Below, piece by piece: positions 42,510 to 55,850 of a stretch of 64,000 bases of DNA; positions within the stretch are counted from its first letter, which is position 1, and every line of letters starts with the position of its first letter. This stretch comes from Sciurus carolinensis (taxonomy: Eukaryota > Chordata > Mammalia > Rodentia > Sciuridae), in assembly GCF_902686445.1 (NCBI RefSeq), contig NC_062232.1, positions 70,697,440 through 70,761,439 on the forward strand, in the 5' to 3' direction. The notes below the pieces were generated by a model. That model saw only the letters and a list, made by a program, of their open reading frames with translations, made no database searches and was not told the origin of the DNA. A program made the translations under genes and the position numbers.

Positions 42510-43099
42510 TGATAATTAACTTTATGTGTCAACTTTATTGTACTGGACAAAGATACTCTCAGATAGTGGATAAAATGTTGCCCTTGATTTGTATGTGAGA
42601 GTGTTTGAGAAGCTGTTAGCATTTGAGTCAACAAGTTTAGGAAAGAAAATCCACTCTCCATGATTCACTGTGGGCTTAATGAGAACAAAAGGTTGGTGGA
42701 AGGATAATTTCTCTCATTCTTTTTGTGCTAAGATATCCATTAAAGCCCTTACCTCAGATATTGTCATTCCCCCATTACCAAATAAACAACCTAAGGTCAC
42801 ACCTCAAAGAACTTTCCAGTTTGCTATTTCATAAGCCTTTCATGTCAGACTTGGGATTACATCATTGACTCCCATGGTTCCCAGGCCTTAACACTTGGAA
42901 GGAATTATATTCCCAGCTTTTGTGGTTCACAGCTTACAGATGGAATATTCTGGGACTACTTTATAATTGTGTGAGTAAAAAATTTCCATAAGAAATCTCT
43001 CTCTCTCTCTCTCTCACACACATATACCATGTATATATGTGTCTCTATATGTATTGTATCTCTATTCATTATCTATCTATATATATATATATATCCAGA

Positions 43100-43130
<31 letters not shown>

Positions 43131-43185
43131 ATATATAGTGTGTATCTTCTATTGGCTCTGTTTCTCTGGACTATATATAACACAC
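42510..43185 (+). mobile_element. MaLR-type LTR (MLT1-like) with expanded microsatellites
   Basis: It opens 'aactttatgtgtcaacttta' and closes 'ggctctgtttctctggacta', the start and end of an MLT1-like LTR. The last part carries (CT)n, (TATC)n and (TA)n expansions at 42998-43135. A foreign-looking 36-mer sits inside at 42776. Confidence 0.55.
42776..42811. repeat. Dispersed 36-bp direct repeat, second copy
   Basis: One mismatch to 41694-41729; located inside the MLT1-like LTR. Confidence 0.9.
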
Positions 43186-43260
43186 TATATATATGTATGT
43201 GTATATGTATATCATACTATATATGGTATATATTTATATATGTATATATATGTATATAAA
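42998..43260. repeat. CT / TATC / TA compound microsatellite
   Basis: Blocks of (CT)n, (CA)n, (TATC)n and (TA)n. Overlapping small frames rich in Y, I and S are artefacts of the repeat. Confidence 0.9.
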
Positions 43261-45900
43261 TTTCATATGCTTGGCCTTTAGTAGAGCAAAGATTTAATTT
43301 TTGTGAGGTTTGATAAATTTTTAAATCAATTTCATACCAATTATAAGAACATTAGTCTACATGCCAAATATTTTCTTCTATGTTTTTAAAACTCATCCTT
43401 TTTACATTTTATGTTGAACAACATGATCCATTTTGAGTTACCTTTAATATAAGGTGTAATGTATATTCATTTGCTTACCTTTGGATATCCAATTGCTAAT
43501 ACAATTTGTGAAAATGTCTTTCATTGAGTTGCTTCTGAAGCTATGTAAAGAATCAGTTGAGCATTTTTATGTTCACCTATTTTGTGTTTTGTTTTCTATT
43601 TTATTCTGTCTTTCACTTGGATAATACCACATTATCTTGATTGATATGACTATAGATTACAGGCAGACTTATTATTCTCACTTCATTCTTCTTAATATCA
43701 TTTTGTATATTTGAAAGCCTTTGCATTCATTTAAGCTTTAGAATACTATTTTCTATATTTTTTAAAAATGTGAAAGAATTATAGGAATCATTTTAAAATG
43801 AAAGATCAATTTTGATAAATTTGACATTTTTGTTATGTTGAATATTCCAATCTTGTGCACATGATAAATCTTTTAAATCCTAATTTGATTTCTTTCAACA
43901 TAATTTGGAAATCTTCAGCATACATACTATTTACTTGACATTTAAATTTATTTTGTAGTATTTGGAGTAATTTTAAATGGCATTTTAATTTTAACTTTTG
44001 TTTCTTTCTTCATCTTGAATGCGTATGTAGAAATACAAATTTATTTTTGTATGAATTTTGTGTTCTCTGATATTAGCCAACTCACTTTTCTAGTGTTTTT
44101 AGCTCCTTTGGAATATTTTCCACAGAAAAAAAAATGCAGTCTGATAATAGGGCCAGTTTCATTTTCCATTTCAAAACTATATTTATTTTATTTATTCATT
44201 TATTTATTTTTGCCTAATCATAGTGCCTAAAACTTCCAGTAACAGGAAGCATTCAATCTTTCATAATTAAATGGGATGTTAGCTGTAGTTTTTAAGGTGC
44301 CCTTTATCAAGTTGAAATAGTTTCACTCTATTAATAACGATATTTGTGTGTGTGTGTGTGTGTGTGTAATTATTCAAATATTTGTTTAATTTTATTTACT
44401 TTTGTGGTAGGAATGTGTGTAGTTTTCCTTCAAGAAGATGTTACATCCAAGCCTTTTTAACAGGTATAGAAGGAGGATAAAATAATTAAGAGAAGAGAGG
44501 TATAGATGATTTACTAGGTGAGAATAAACAATATTTTATAGGACAAGTCATGTAATAGTAATTATGAAAATAGATTTAAAACTACCTGTGTCTCTATTCA
44601 AAGCTCTTTCAAAGACTGAAAACTACCCTGATAATCCTATACTATAAAAATTGATGAGTATTATTTTTAGTGTATATTTTGAAGTTCCTCTTTTATGTTA
44701 AACTATTTTATAATCAAAGCCTCTTCCTAATTGCTTCCCACATGCCTGTTCAGTGTTCTAGTAGAACACTGCCTCAGGATGTTCTAATAATTTAATACTG
44801 TTTTGCTAGGGTATTTCTTTTTCTTCTCAATATCATATGTTGCTAGACTACAGATTATAGATTTAATTTTATTTTTTTGGACACCATTTTCCCCTTACAA
44901 CTGTAAAAGGTCTACTTGGAACTCAGAAAAAATATTTCAGGTGTTCAAATTGGTTGAGCTTAGAAAATTGATCATTTTACAGTTATTTATTTTTTCCCCA
45001 AAGACGATTTCTAAGTTCTCAAATACATAAATGAAAATTTCATAATATTATTTTATTTTCCTTGTAATACTAGCAGGTCACAGGATCTATATATCTGTAT
45101 AAACTGTTTTACACTATTGATTTATCTATGTCCTTTTTAATTTTTTTTGTCACACTTTCTAGAAGTTTAATGATTCTACTCATGTTTTCAAACTACAAAA
45201 TGATTCTAGATTTGATTTTCCTTACTCTTCTTTTTAAAATTTCTCTATCACTTCATTATTTTCTGCTTTCTACTAGTTTTGTTTTCATTTTGCTTTTGCT
45301 TGGTCAGATATGTGAGGTATAAAGGTGGATTATTGATATAAACCATTTTCTCTTTTCAAATGTAAACATTTAATTCTTTTTAGTGATGCTTTCACAATAT
45401 CTGAGATATTTTTCTATGTTATTTATTAATTTTTAAGTTATTGCTACACACTACATATATATTTGATTTTCTCTTGATTTTTATTTGACAGATTTATTAT
45501 TTTAGAATATTATTTTTATTTCCCAAGTGTTTTAGAGTCTTTTATGTTAACTTTCCTTTATTGATTTTTAAAAATTTTATTATGGTGTGTAAACACACTC
45601 TATAGATGATTTAAAATTCTTTACATTTTGTTGATGCTTATTTATAGGAACAAATGCATATTCTATTTTGTTTCATGTCTCATAGATACTTGAAATATAG
45701 GTGTAGTCTGCTGTTGTTGAGAAGGTTCTATATATGTCAAATTCTATTGGCTGATTGTGTTCTGATCTTCCATACTCCTGCCACACTTATGTATTGCTAC
45801 TGATAGAACAAAAGTTACCACTAATGCTCATTATTCTTAAGATTCTTTATTTGCAAATATACCTAAATACTAAAAATTATAACTCAAAGTCAACATAAAC
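43260..45900 (-). mobile_element. Old L1, antisense, degraded
   Basis: The plus strand is complementary to L1 ORF2 (for example 'ttgaatattccaatcttgtg', 'tatgactatagattacaggc') over long stretches, with no open frame. A (GT)n microsatellite lies at 44346-44369. Confidence 0.6.
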
Positions 45901-46680
45901 AGTGATTCTTCAGTCATGCATGTATGAGTACAGAGTGGTAAAAACTTTTGAGCGACCCATGCACATGTTTTGAACTGAAATCAAACTGGTGCAGTTTTGA
46001 TTCTTGTTTCAGCTCTCAAGGTATAAAGCAATATCTTTCCTATAATCTATTTAATGCCACATTCTTTTTGCATTTTTGTCTTTATTTATATAATTTTTCT
46101 GTTTAAAATTATCCCCAAAGTGATGAAAAAATGTTTAGTACTCCTAATTGCAAGCAGAGTATAATGTACCTTGTTTAAAAATTACCTGTGTTGGATAAAC
46201 TTCATTCAGTCATGAGTCATAGTGCTGTTGTCCATGAGTTCAATGTTAATGGGTCAAAAAGATATATCAAATAATAAATATTTTTAAAGAAACTCCCTTA
46301 AAATAAGGTAAGGTATTGATCAGTTGATAGAAAGGTGGTAAAGTCAAGTCTTGTAGGAACCTAACTATATTTCTCCAAGAAGCAGTGGATCAGTATTCGA
46401 TAATTAAGGATTAGTGTGACTTTGCAGACTACAACTTAAACATATAACATGAATAAACTCTATATATTTATGGAAATATAGAGTTGAAGTGCTCAGATAT
46501 AATTGTGGATTTGTGCACATATTTAAGATTCATCATTTTTTTTCCAACACTGTAAGGCAATGTTGATTGTTATGGTGGTCTTTCTAAATATTGGCAGTGG
46601 GAAAACTGAATAGCATTGATAGTAAGAACCACAGAGAGTGAGAACTATCTGTGATTTCAGGCATCCACTCACAGTCATTA
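45900..46680. other. Intergenic, nothing recognised
   Basis: No supported feature. Confidence 0.45.
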
Positions 46681-46689
46681 TTGAAAACA

Positions 46690-46930
46690 GCATAGGGTTC
46701 TCTTAACAAATTAAATTAGGACTACTATATGACCCAGAAATCCCTATTTGGGTATATATCCAAATGAAATGAAGTGAGCACCTTAGAACAATGTCTACAA
46801 TTGCATTTTTATTTAAAATTATTCACAATAGCCAAAAATGAAAACAATACAAATATCTCTTTGTGAATGAATGGATAAAACAGTTACTCATGTAAAAATA
46901 TAATCCACAATAGTATTCAGATATATGTAC
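46690..46930 (+). mobile_element. L1 ORF2 3' fragment
   Basis: 'tatgacccagaaatccctat', 'gggtatatatccaaatgaaa' and 'aatggataaaacagttactc' follow L1 ORF2 3' order. Confidence 0.7.
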
Positions 46931-47063
46931 ATACATAAACAAATTTATATTCATTGTTGTATATATATGAATATATGCATACATTTTTACAAAAAAAAGT
47001 TAAATTTTGGTTTATGGTTCTAGAAATCCTAGGTGGAGGAGATACATCTGGTGAAGCCTTCTT

Positions 47064-47275
47064 TTTGTTTGGCGGGGGAGTACCAGGGATTGAACTCAGG
47101 GCACATGATCACTGAGCCACAGCTAACACCCTATGTCTATATTTTATTTAGAGAAAAATCTCACTGAGCTGCTTAGCACCTTGCTTTTACTGAGGTTAAC
47201 TGTGAACTTGTGATCCTCCTGCCTCAGTCTCCCATGCCACTGGGATTACAGGCATGCACCACTGTGCCTGGGTAA
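47064..47275 (-). mobile_element. B1-dID dimeric SINE, antisense
   Basis: ID half: gtaccagggattgaactcag. Complement of B1 half: cctgcctcagtctcccatgc and gattacaggcatgcacc. Flanking direct repeats tgaagccttctt (47052-47063) and tgaaaccttctt (47276-47287). Confidence 0.92.
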
Positions 47276-47479
47276 TGAAACCTTCTTGATGAAAGATTAT
47301 CAAGGTTGTACAGAGGACCATATGACAAAACACAAGGAAGCATATGCAAATGTGTGTGTCTCCTGGTATCTTTCCCTTTTCTTATAAAGCCACAGTAGTC
47401 AATGATATGTTATCCACCCTGATGACCTTATCAAATCCTAATAATCTATCATTTCCAGACACCATAGTTTAATTAAATT

Positions 47480-49775
47480 TATACTCGCAATACATCATAT
47501 TGGGGATTAAATTTCAACACATAAAAGTTTGTTGACACATTCAATATGAATCATAGCACCACATAATTCTGTAAAATATATACAGAAAATAAAAAGTTGG
47601 ATATATCTTCATTTAATCTCATGAATCAAGAAATACATCTGAAAGAAAAATAGGAAAAAGATCAAGGAAAAACAATTTCAGATTAGCATAACTAATAAAC
47701 ATAAGAAAAAACCCCTGGAAAACATATTCGCAAATGCAATATGGCTATAAATAGATAGTATAACATGAACAATGTAGTTCATTCCAGACATGTAAACTTG
47801 GGTTAACATCATTATAAACATTAGTCCAATTTAGCACCTTAATGTAATGAAAGTGGAGAACCATATGACTATCTATAGTTCAACCATTTCACAAAATGCA
47901 ACATACATGAATGATAAATGATATCAACAAGTCAACTATAGAAGGAATACAACTGTCTAGTAATAATCCATGAAAAATTGTTAACTAATATCATTCTCAT
48001 TGGTAGTGTATGAATATTTTCTATCCAATATTTGGAGGTATATAGCAAAATAAGACCAATATTCTGAGTGATATTGTCAATGTATCAGTTTAAAACCTCA
48101 ATACACATGTGTGGGACAAATTGCAACAAATTCAGCTAAGAATAAAATAACTGAAATAAAATTTTAATTACTTTCCATTGTAGGAATGGTAACAGGATTT
48201 TGGCATTTGAGTAAATCCCTGCACTAAAACAAACAACTCATCTTAGGAAAATTATAGAATTCATATATTCTACACTGTATAATGCAATGTACACATACTT
48301 ATATCTAGTCAAATATAAATTATTCCCAATATGTATATCTAAAAATAAATGACTCATTTTAAAGGGAGAATACAATCAGACAATGAATTAAAAGAGGACT
48401 CAGAGGCTGGGATTTGTGGACAAAGTTATTAAAAGAAATATTTCAACTGTTTTTTATTGCAAATTGTAAAATCTCATATTGAATTATATTTAAGAATTCT
48501 CATCAGAAATAAGAATTCATATAATAAGAACTAATGAATGTTTATGTTATAACAGAAGAACCAAACTTCTCCAACAAAGCAAGAAAAATAAATGAGTTAT
48601 TTAACTTTAAAAAAACAATAGAATACCCAACAAATGTAATAAATATAAATCTAGGCCTCTACATTAAAAATTAACAAATTTTAAAAATTTATGGCATAAT
48701 AAATGACATCAAATTCAAAATTCACTATTTTTAAGATACAGTACCTACCAAAATTGATGTGCAGTCTCAAGCAAATTCCAGTCATAATATCATCATCATT
48801 TTTTGTAGAAATTGAAAAGCAAATTCTACAATTCATACAAAAATTTGAAAATCATTTTATATTCACAGTATTCTTTAAAACAGAATAATAAATTTTTGGT
48901 CCATATGCTATATGACCTTAAAACATTAGAAAACTGCATTAGTCAAGAGCTCCTGGTACTGACATAAGACTGTAAAAACCAATCTGTATAACAAAATAAG
49001 TAACCTAAAAATAAATCAACTAATAATTGAATCATTTTATTTTCAGCAAAAGTGACAAAATCTTCAAATGGGGAAAAAAATGTATTTCACCAGGTTTTGC
49101 AGGAAATACTCTATATCCATTTGGTTTTGGTCTTTTATTTTTATTTTTCTGTCTGATTTTTTAGTAATTTAATATCTTGAGTGTTTTAATCCATTATGGG
49201 ATTATTATTGATTACATTTTAGCATTTTTATTAGTTGCTAGAACTTACAATATATTTATATAACTTAAAAATTTACCTTCAAATAGGATCCACAGTCTTT
49301 TTGGAAGTGATGTATCAGTGACATTTTGCTATATATTGTAATATGTAAGTTTGAAATACCAAAGTTGAAGGAGATCGTGTAAGACATACAGGAAACAGTT
49401 AGCAAGATGAGAAATTTAAATATAAGGATAATGTGAATATTATTGGTTATAATGTAAATTAGTACATTCATTAAGGAAAACAACATAGAGGCTTCTCAAA
49501 AAATTAAATATAGAACTACCATATCATCCAATAACCACACTACTGAAATATATCAAAGAAATAAAATCAGTGTATTAAGGAGTCATCTGAATTCCCATGT
49601 TCATTGCAGTACTATTGCTCAAAGTCAAGAAATAAAATTAACTAGATAATCAACTAGTGAATGGATGAAAAAAGTGTAGTACCTATACACAATGAACTAT
49701 TATTCAGCCATAAAAAATTGAAATGACATCATTTGCCATATGTATGAAAGTGGAGATCTTAATATTAAGTGAAGG
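47480..49775 (+). mobile_element. Old L1 ORF2, plus strand, degraded
   Basis: Plus-strand L1-like stretches appear at about 47860-48900 (L1 reverse-transcriptase region) and at 49480-49770 (L1 3' end, 'actattattcagccataaaa'). About 49100-49440 is unrelated and may be a later insertion. No frame is open. Confidence 0.55.
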
Positions 49776-49849
49776 TTGCCTGGAAGTTCACTGTTACAGT
49801 ACCTGCAGGTTTGATTACATGTGACTGCCACCATTTTGAGACAACAGCC

Positions 49850-50115
49850 AGGCCCCATAGGACTCCTGGCCAGACTGACTGAGCCCCATCTCCAGGATCC
49901 CTCAGCTCGACTGATCACTCCCAGCCTCTGGGGCCCTCACATCGACTGACTGCTCCCTGCCACCAGGACCCCCAGTCCAACTGAATGCGCCCTATCACTG
50001 GGACCCCAGATCAACTGATTGCACCCGGCCTCCAGGATCCCACAACCATACCAAACACACCGGACCTCCAGGACCCCTGCCTGACCAACTGCATTCCACC
50101 TCCAGGACCTCCTGC
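49850..50115 (+). repeat. L1 5' UTR tandem units of about 35 bp
   Basis: Seven degenerate units of the form 'ctccaggaccccc...caactgattgcac' follow each other. Such GC-rich tandem units mark a rodent-type L1 promoter region. The small frames across this block on both strands are not genes. Confidence 0.75.
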
Positions 50116-50814
50116 TGACCGTGGCCACACTCTGAGCTGCAGCTCCCCATTTGCCAACACATTTCGAAGCCAGAGCAGCCATCTTGGATAATCCTGGAAG
50201 CCTGTAGTTCTGATCTTTAGGTGGGGCAAAACCCATCCTGAGATGCTTGCTGGAGGCTTGAAGTTCATTGTCAGGTACCTCTCATGCATCAGGCTACTGA
50301 ACTCTGGGAGGTTTCATTACTATATGACTGTTATACTGTAGATTTTCTTTTTTCTCCTTATTGAAAAATTTTAAGTTTTTATTTCTTTACTTTTCTTGCT
50401 CTCTTTTCCTTTTGTTTATCTGTTCCCTCAGAGTCTCTTTCTCCCGTTTTTGCATGCTAACATCCAATTTCTTTTGATTATACTCTCACCCTTTCTATTA
50501 TCTAGAACTTCTGTATATTCTTTTCTTATCCCATTAACAGCCACATTCTACATCCCTCTGCATCCTCTTTGCCCTCCATTTGAAACTGCAGACCTTATTG
50601 CAAATTTGTTCGTTTTACTGAAGATAATATTTGAACTCATTCTGTTTATTATGACAATTTTGTTATTGTCCCCATAGGAGCTATTTGGTCTAGAATTGCA
50701 TAGTGTCTGAATTGGGCACTGCTAATATTGATCTCCCCTTAAAGAAAGGGTTTTGGAAACCTATAGGGGAAAATCTGTAATACCCTAGATCTGCACTTCT
50801 AGAGGGGAAGATAC

Positions 50815-50889
50815 AGGGTCTGGGGAGATAGCTCAGTTGGTAGAGTGCTTGCCTTGCATGCACAAGGCCCTGGGTTCGATCCCCAGCAC

Positions 50890-50921
<32 letters not shown>
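50815..50921 (+). mobile_element. Young ID SINE inside L1 5' region
   Basis: The tRNA-like boxes are intact (tagctcagttggtagagtg; ggttcgatccc), followed by an uninterrupted run of 33 A (50891-50923). A 7-bp repeat aagatac flanks it (50808-50814, 50922-50928). Pure A tail and consensus boxes mark a recent insertion. Confidence 0.95.
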
Positions 50922-50925
<4 letters not shown>

Positions 50926-50929
50926 TACA

Positions 50930-51957
50930 TGAACAACATGAAAAAACAAGGGAAGAAAATGATCCAAACAAATCTAGATTCTATATTAATAGAATACAAT
51001 GCAGTATGTTAGAAGAAATGTCAGAAAAGGACTTCAGATTATACATGATTAAGATGATTCACGAAGAAAAGGATTAGATAAGAGAGCAAATGCAGGTAAT
51101 GAATGATAATACCAATAAGCTGAAAGAGCACCTGCAGGAAGCAAAAGATCATTTCAACAGAGAGATAGGGATTCTCAAAAAAAAAAAAAAAAAAAAAAAT
51201 GGAAGTCCTTGAAATGAAGGAAACAATAAACCAAATAAAAAACTCAATGGAAACCATCACCAAAAGACTAGACCACTTGGAAGACAGAACCTCAGACAAT
51301 GAAGACAAAATATTTAATCTTGAAAATAAAGTTGCCCAAACAGAGAAGATGGTAAGAAATCATGAACAGAATCTACAAGAACTATGGGACACCATGAAAA
51401 GACCAAATTTAAGAATTATTGGGATTGAGGAAGGCACAGAGAAACAAACCAAAGGAATGAACAACCTATTCAATGAAATAATATCAGAAAATTTCCCAAA
51501 CCTAAAGAATGAAATGGAAAATCAAATACAAGAGGCTTACAGAACACCAAATGCACAAAATCACAACAGATCCACACCAAGGCACATTATAATGAAAATG
51601 CCTAACATTCAAAATAAAGATAGGATTTTGAAGGCCGTGAGAGAAAAGCATCAGATTACATATAGGGGGAGACCAATACGGATAGCAGCCGACTTCTCAA
51701 CCCAGACTCTAAAAGCTAGAAGGGCCTGGAACAACATATATCAAGCTCTGAAAGAACATGGTTGCCAACCAAGAATCCTATACCCAGCAAAACTAGCCTT
51801 CAGATTTGAAGATGAAATAAAATCCTTCCATGATAAACAAAAGTTAAAAGAATTTACAAATAGAAAGCCTGCACTGCAGAATGTTCTCAACAAAATATTC
51901 CATAAGGAGGAAATGAAAAACAGCAATGTAGGTCAGCAAAGGGAGGAACTACCTTAG
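50930..51957 (+). pseudogene. L1 ORF1, disrupted
   Basis: The intact part, 51199-51957 (252 codons), has a coiled-coil segment rich in K/E/L (about residues 1-75) with leucine-heptad spacing. Next come the RNA-recognition-like core (NLRIIGIEEG near 69-78) and a C-terminal domain to residue 252. ORF1 protein is an RNA-binding trimer of the L1 ribonucleoprotein. The N-terminal part, about 50930-51180, contains stops, and a 23-A run at 51177-51199 lies where a short lysine stretch would be read. It is therefore a pseudogene. Confidence 0.8.
51177..51199 (+). repeat. 23-A homopolymer inside ORF1
   Basis: Twenty-three uninterrupted A between ctc and the ATG-like tgg. It is not followed by a SINE or target repeat. 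Confidence 0.95.
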
Positions 51958-52013
51958 AGAAAAACTACTCAAAGTAGAAACCAAGCCAAGTTAAAAACCA
52001 AAAATAAGCCCAA

Positions 52014-55000
52014 ATGACAGGGAATACAAACCATATCGAATAATAACTGTGAATGTTAATGGCCTAAACTCATGAATTAAAAGACATAGACTGGCAGAAT
52101 GGATTAAAAAGAAAGACCCAATAATATACTGCCTGCAAGAGACTCATCTCATAGAAAAAGACATCCACAGACTAAAGGTGAAAGGATGGGAAAAAAACTA
52201 CCACGCACATGGACTCAGGAAAAAAGCAGGGGTTTCCATCCTTTATCAGATAAAGTGGACTTCAAGCTAAAGTTGGTCAGAAGGGATAAAGAAGGACATT
52301 TCATACTGCTTAAGGGAACCATAAATCAGGAAGACATAACGATAGTAAATATTTATGCCCCAAAAAATGGTGTATCCCTGTACATCAAACAAATCCTACT
52401 CAATTACAGGAATCAAGTAGACCACAACACAAAAATTCTGGGTGACTTTAATGCACCTCTGTCACCACTAGATAGATCTTCCAAACAAAAACGAACCAAA
52501 GAAACCATAGAACTCAATAACACAATCAATAACCTAGACTTAATAGACATATATAGAATATTCCATCCATCAAAGAGTGAATTCACTTTCTTCTCAGCAG
52601 CACATGGATCCTTCTCAAAAATAGATCATATGTTATACCACAAAACAGCCCTTAGGAAATGCAAAAAAATAGAGATACTGCCTTGTGTTCTATAAGATCA
52701 TAATGGACTGAGAATCGAAATCAGTGACAAAAGAAAAAACAGAAATTACTCCAACACCTGGAGACTAAATAATATGCTATTGAATGAAACATGGATAACA
52801 GAAAACATCAGGGAGGAGATAAAAAAATTCTTAGAGTTCAATGAGAATGACGATACAACATATCAAAATCTCTGGGACACTATGAAAGCGGTACTAAGAG
52901 GAAAATTCATTGCATGGAGCGCATTCCAGAAAAGAATGAAAAGTCAACATCTAAATGACCTAACATTACAGCTCAAAGCCCTAGAAAAAGAAGAACAGAA
53001 TAACAGCAAAATTAGTAGAAGACAGGAAATAATTAAAATCAGAGCTGAAATCAATGAAATTGAAACAAAAGAAACTATTCAAAAAATTGACAAAACAAAA
53101 AGTTGGTTCTTTGAAAAAGTAAACAAATAGACAAACCCTTAGCCACACTAACAAAGAGAAGGAGAGAGAAAATTCAAATTACTAAAATTCGTTATGAAAA
53201 AGGAAATATCATGACAGACACCACTGAGATACATAACATAATGAGAAGCTACTTTGAAAATCTGTATTCCAACAAAATAGAAACTACCGAAGATATTGAC
53301 AAATTTCTAGAGACATGCTCCCTCCAAACTGAAACAGGAGGACATACACAATTTAAACAGATCAATATCAAGCAATGAAATAGAAGAAGCCATTAGAATC
53401 CTACCATCCAAGAAAAGCCCAGGACCAGATGGATTCTCAGCTGAGTTCTACAAGACCTTCAAAGAAGAACTCATTCCAATACTTCTCAAAGTATTCCAGG
53501 AAATAGAAAAGGAGGGTACCCTACCAAACTCATTCTATGAAGCTAATATCACCCTCATACCCAAACCAGGCAAAGACACATCAAGAAAAGAAAATTTTAG
53601 ACCAATATCCTTGATGAATATAGATGCAAAGATCCTTAACAAAATATTGGCAAATGGTATCCAAAAACATATTAAGAAAATTGTGCACCACGATCAAGTG
53701 GGGTTCATCCCTGGAATGCAAGGATGGTTTAAAATCTGTAAATCAATAAACGTAATCCATCACATCAATAGACTTAAGGATAAGAATCATATGGTTATTT
53801 CAATTGACGCAGAAAAAATGTTCAACAAAATACAACACCCCTTCATGCTCAAAACACTAGAAAAAATAGGGATAGTAGGAACATACCTGAACATTATAAA
53901 GGCTATTTATGCTAAGCCCATGGTCAACATCATTCTTAATGGAGAAACTCTAAAACCATTCCCTTTAAAAACAGGAACAAGACAGGGATGCCCTCTTTCA
54001 CCACTTCTATTCAACATTGTCCTCGAAACTCTAGCCAGAGCAATTAGACAGACTAAAAAATTAAAGGGATATGAATAGGAGAAGAGGAACTTAAGCTGTC
54101 ACTATTTGCTGATGACATGATTCTATATTTAGAGGATCCAAAAACCTCCTCTGGAAAACTTCTAGACCTCATCAATGAATTCAGCAAAATAGCAGGATAT
54201 AAAATCAACATGCACAAATCTGAAGCATTTTTATATGCAAGCAACAAAACAGTTGAAATGGAAATGAGGAAAACAACTCCATTTGCAATAGCCTCAAAAA
54301 AAATAAAATACTTGGGAATCAATCTAACCAAAGAGGTAAAAGATCTCTACAATGAAAACTACAAAGCATTGAAGAAAGAAATTGAGGAAGACCTTAGATG
54401 ATGGAAAGATCTCCCATGTTCTTGGATAGACAGAATTAATATTGTCAAAATGGCCATAGTACCAAAAGTGCTATATAGATTCAATGCAATTCCAATTAAA
54501 ATCCCAATGATGTACCTTACAGAAATAGAGCAAGCAATCGTGAAATTCATCTGGAAGAATAAGAAACCCAGAATAGCTAAAGTAATCCTTAGCAGGGAGA
54601 ATGAAACAGGGGGTATCACCAATACCAGAACTTCAACTATACTACAAAGCAATAGTAACAAAAAGGGCATGGTATTGGCACCAAAATAGACAGGTAGATC
54701 AATGGTACAGAATAGAGGACACGGATACAAACCCAAATAAATACAATTTTCTCATACTAGACAAAGGGTCCAAAAATATGCAATGGAGAAAAGATAGCCT
54801 CTTCAACAAATGGTGCTGGATAACTGAAAATCCATATGCGACAGAATGAAATTAAACTCCTATTTCTCACCCTGCACAAAAATCAACTCACAATGGATCA
54901 AGGACCTTGAAATCAGACCAGAGACCCTGCATCTTATAGAAAAAAAAGTAGGTCCAAATCTTCAACTTGTTGGCTTAGGATCAGACTTCCTTAACAGGAC

Positions 55001-55679
55001 TCCCATAGCACAAGAAATAAAAGCAAGAATCAACAACTAGGATAGATTCAAACTAAATAGCTTTCTCTCAGCAAAGGAAACTATCAGCAATGCGAAGAGA
55101 GAGCCTACAGAGTGGGAGAATATCTTTGTCACTCATACTTCAGATAGAGCACTAATTTCCAGAATATATAAAGAACTCAAAAAACTCTACACCAAGAATA
55201 CAAATAACCCAATCAACAAATGGGCTAAGGATATGAACAGATGCTTCACAGAAGAAGATCTACAAGCAATCAACAAACATATGAAAAAATGTTCACCATC
55301 TTTAGTAATAAGAGAAATGCAAATCAAAACTACACTAAGATTCCATTTCACCCCAATTAGAATTGTGATTATGAAGAATACAAGCAACGATAGGTCTTGG
55401 AGAGGATGTGGGGAAAAAGGTACACTCATACATTGCTGGTGGGGCTGCAAATTGGTACAGCCACTCTGGAAAGCAGTGTGGAGATTCCTAAGAAAGCTTG
55501 GAATGGACCCACCATTTGACCCAGCTATCCCACTCCTTGGCCTATACCCAAAGGACTTAAAATCAGCATACTACAGAGATACAGCCACATCAATGTTCAT
55601 AGCTGCTCAATTCACAATAGCCAGAATGTGGAACCAACCTAGATGTCCTTCGATTGATGAATGGATAAAGAAACTGTGG

Positions 55680-55711
<32 letters not shown>

Positions 55712-55850
55712 CAATGGAATATTACTCAGCTATGAAGAATAATAAAATTATGGCATTTGCAGGCAAATGGATGAAACTGGAGAATATCATGCTAAGTGAG
55801 ATAAGCCAATCTCAAAAATCCAAAAGACGAATGATCTCACTGATAAGCGG
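52014..55850 (+). pseudogene. L1 ORF2 (endonuclease, reverse transcriptase), disrupted
   Basis: The endonuclease begins near 52040 with NVNGLN, then QETHL and DFNAPL, and KIDHML near its end. Reverse transcriptase appears at 53611-54078 ([23 protein letters not shown]) and continues in another frame with LFADDMILY at about 54098-54124, which keeps the catalytic DD. The C-terminal part ends near 55740. Stops and frame changes occur at about 52072, 52696, 53131, between 53131 and 53611, and at 54076-54117, 54402 and others. It normally nicks target DNA and copies L1 RNA; this copy cannot. A TA stretch at 55680-55711 lies in the 3' part. Confidence 0.85.

Noticed and set aside
43029..43281. Y/I-rich frames of 76 and 80 codons
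   Set aside because: Translation of TATC/TA microsatellites.
49937..50289. Overlapping frames of 68-99 codons on both strands
   Set aside because: They are produced by the GC-rich L1 5' UTR units.
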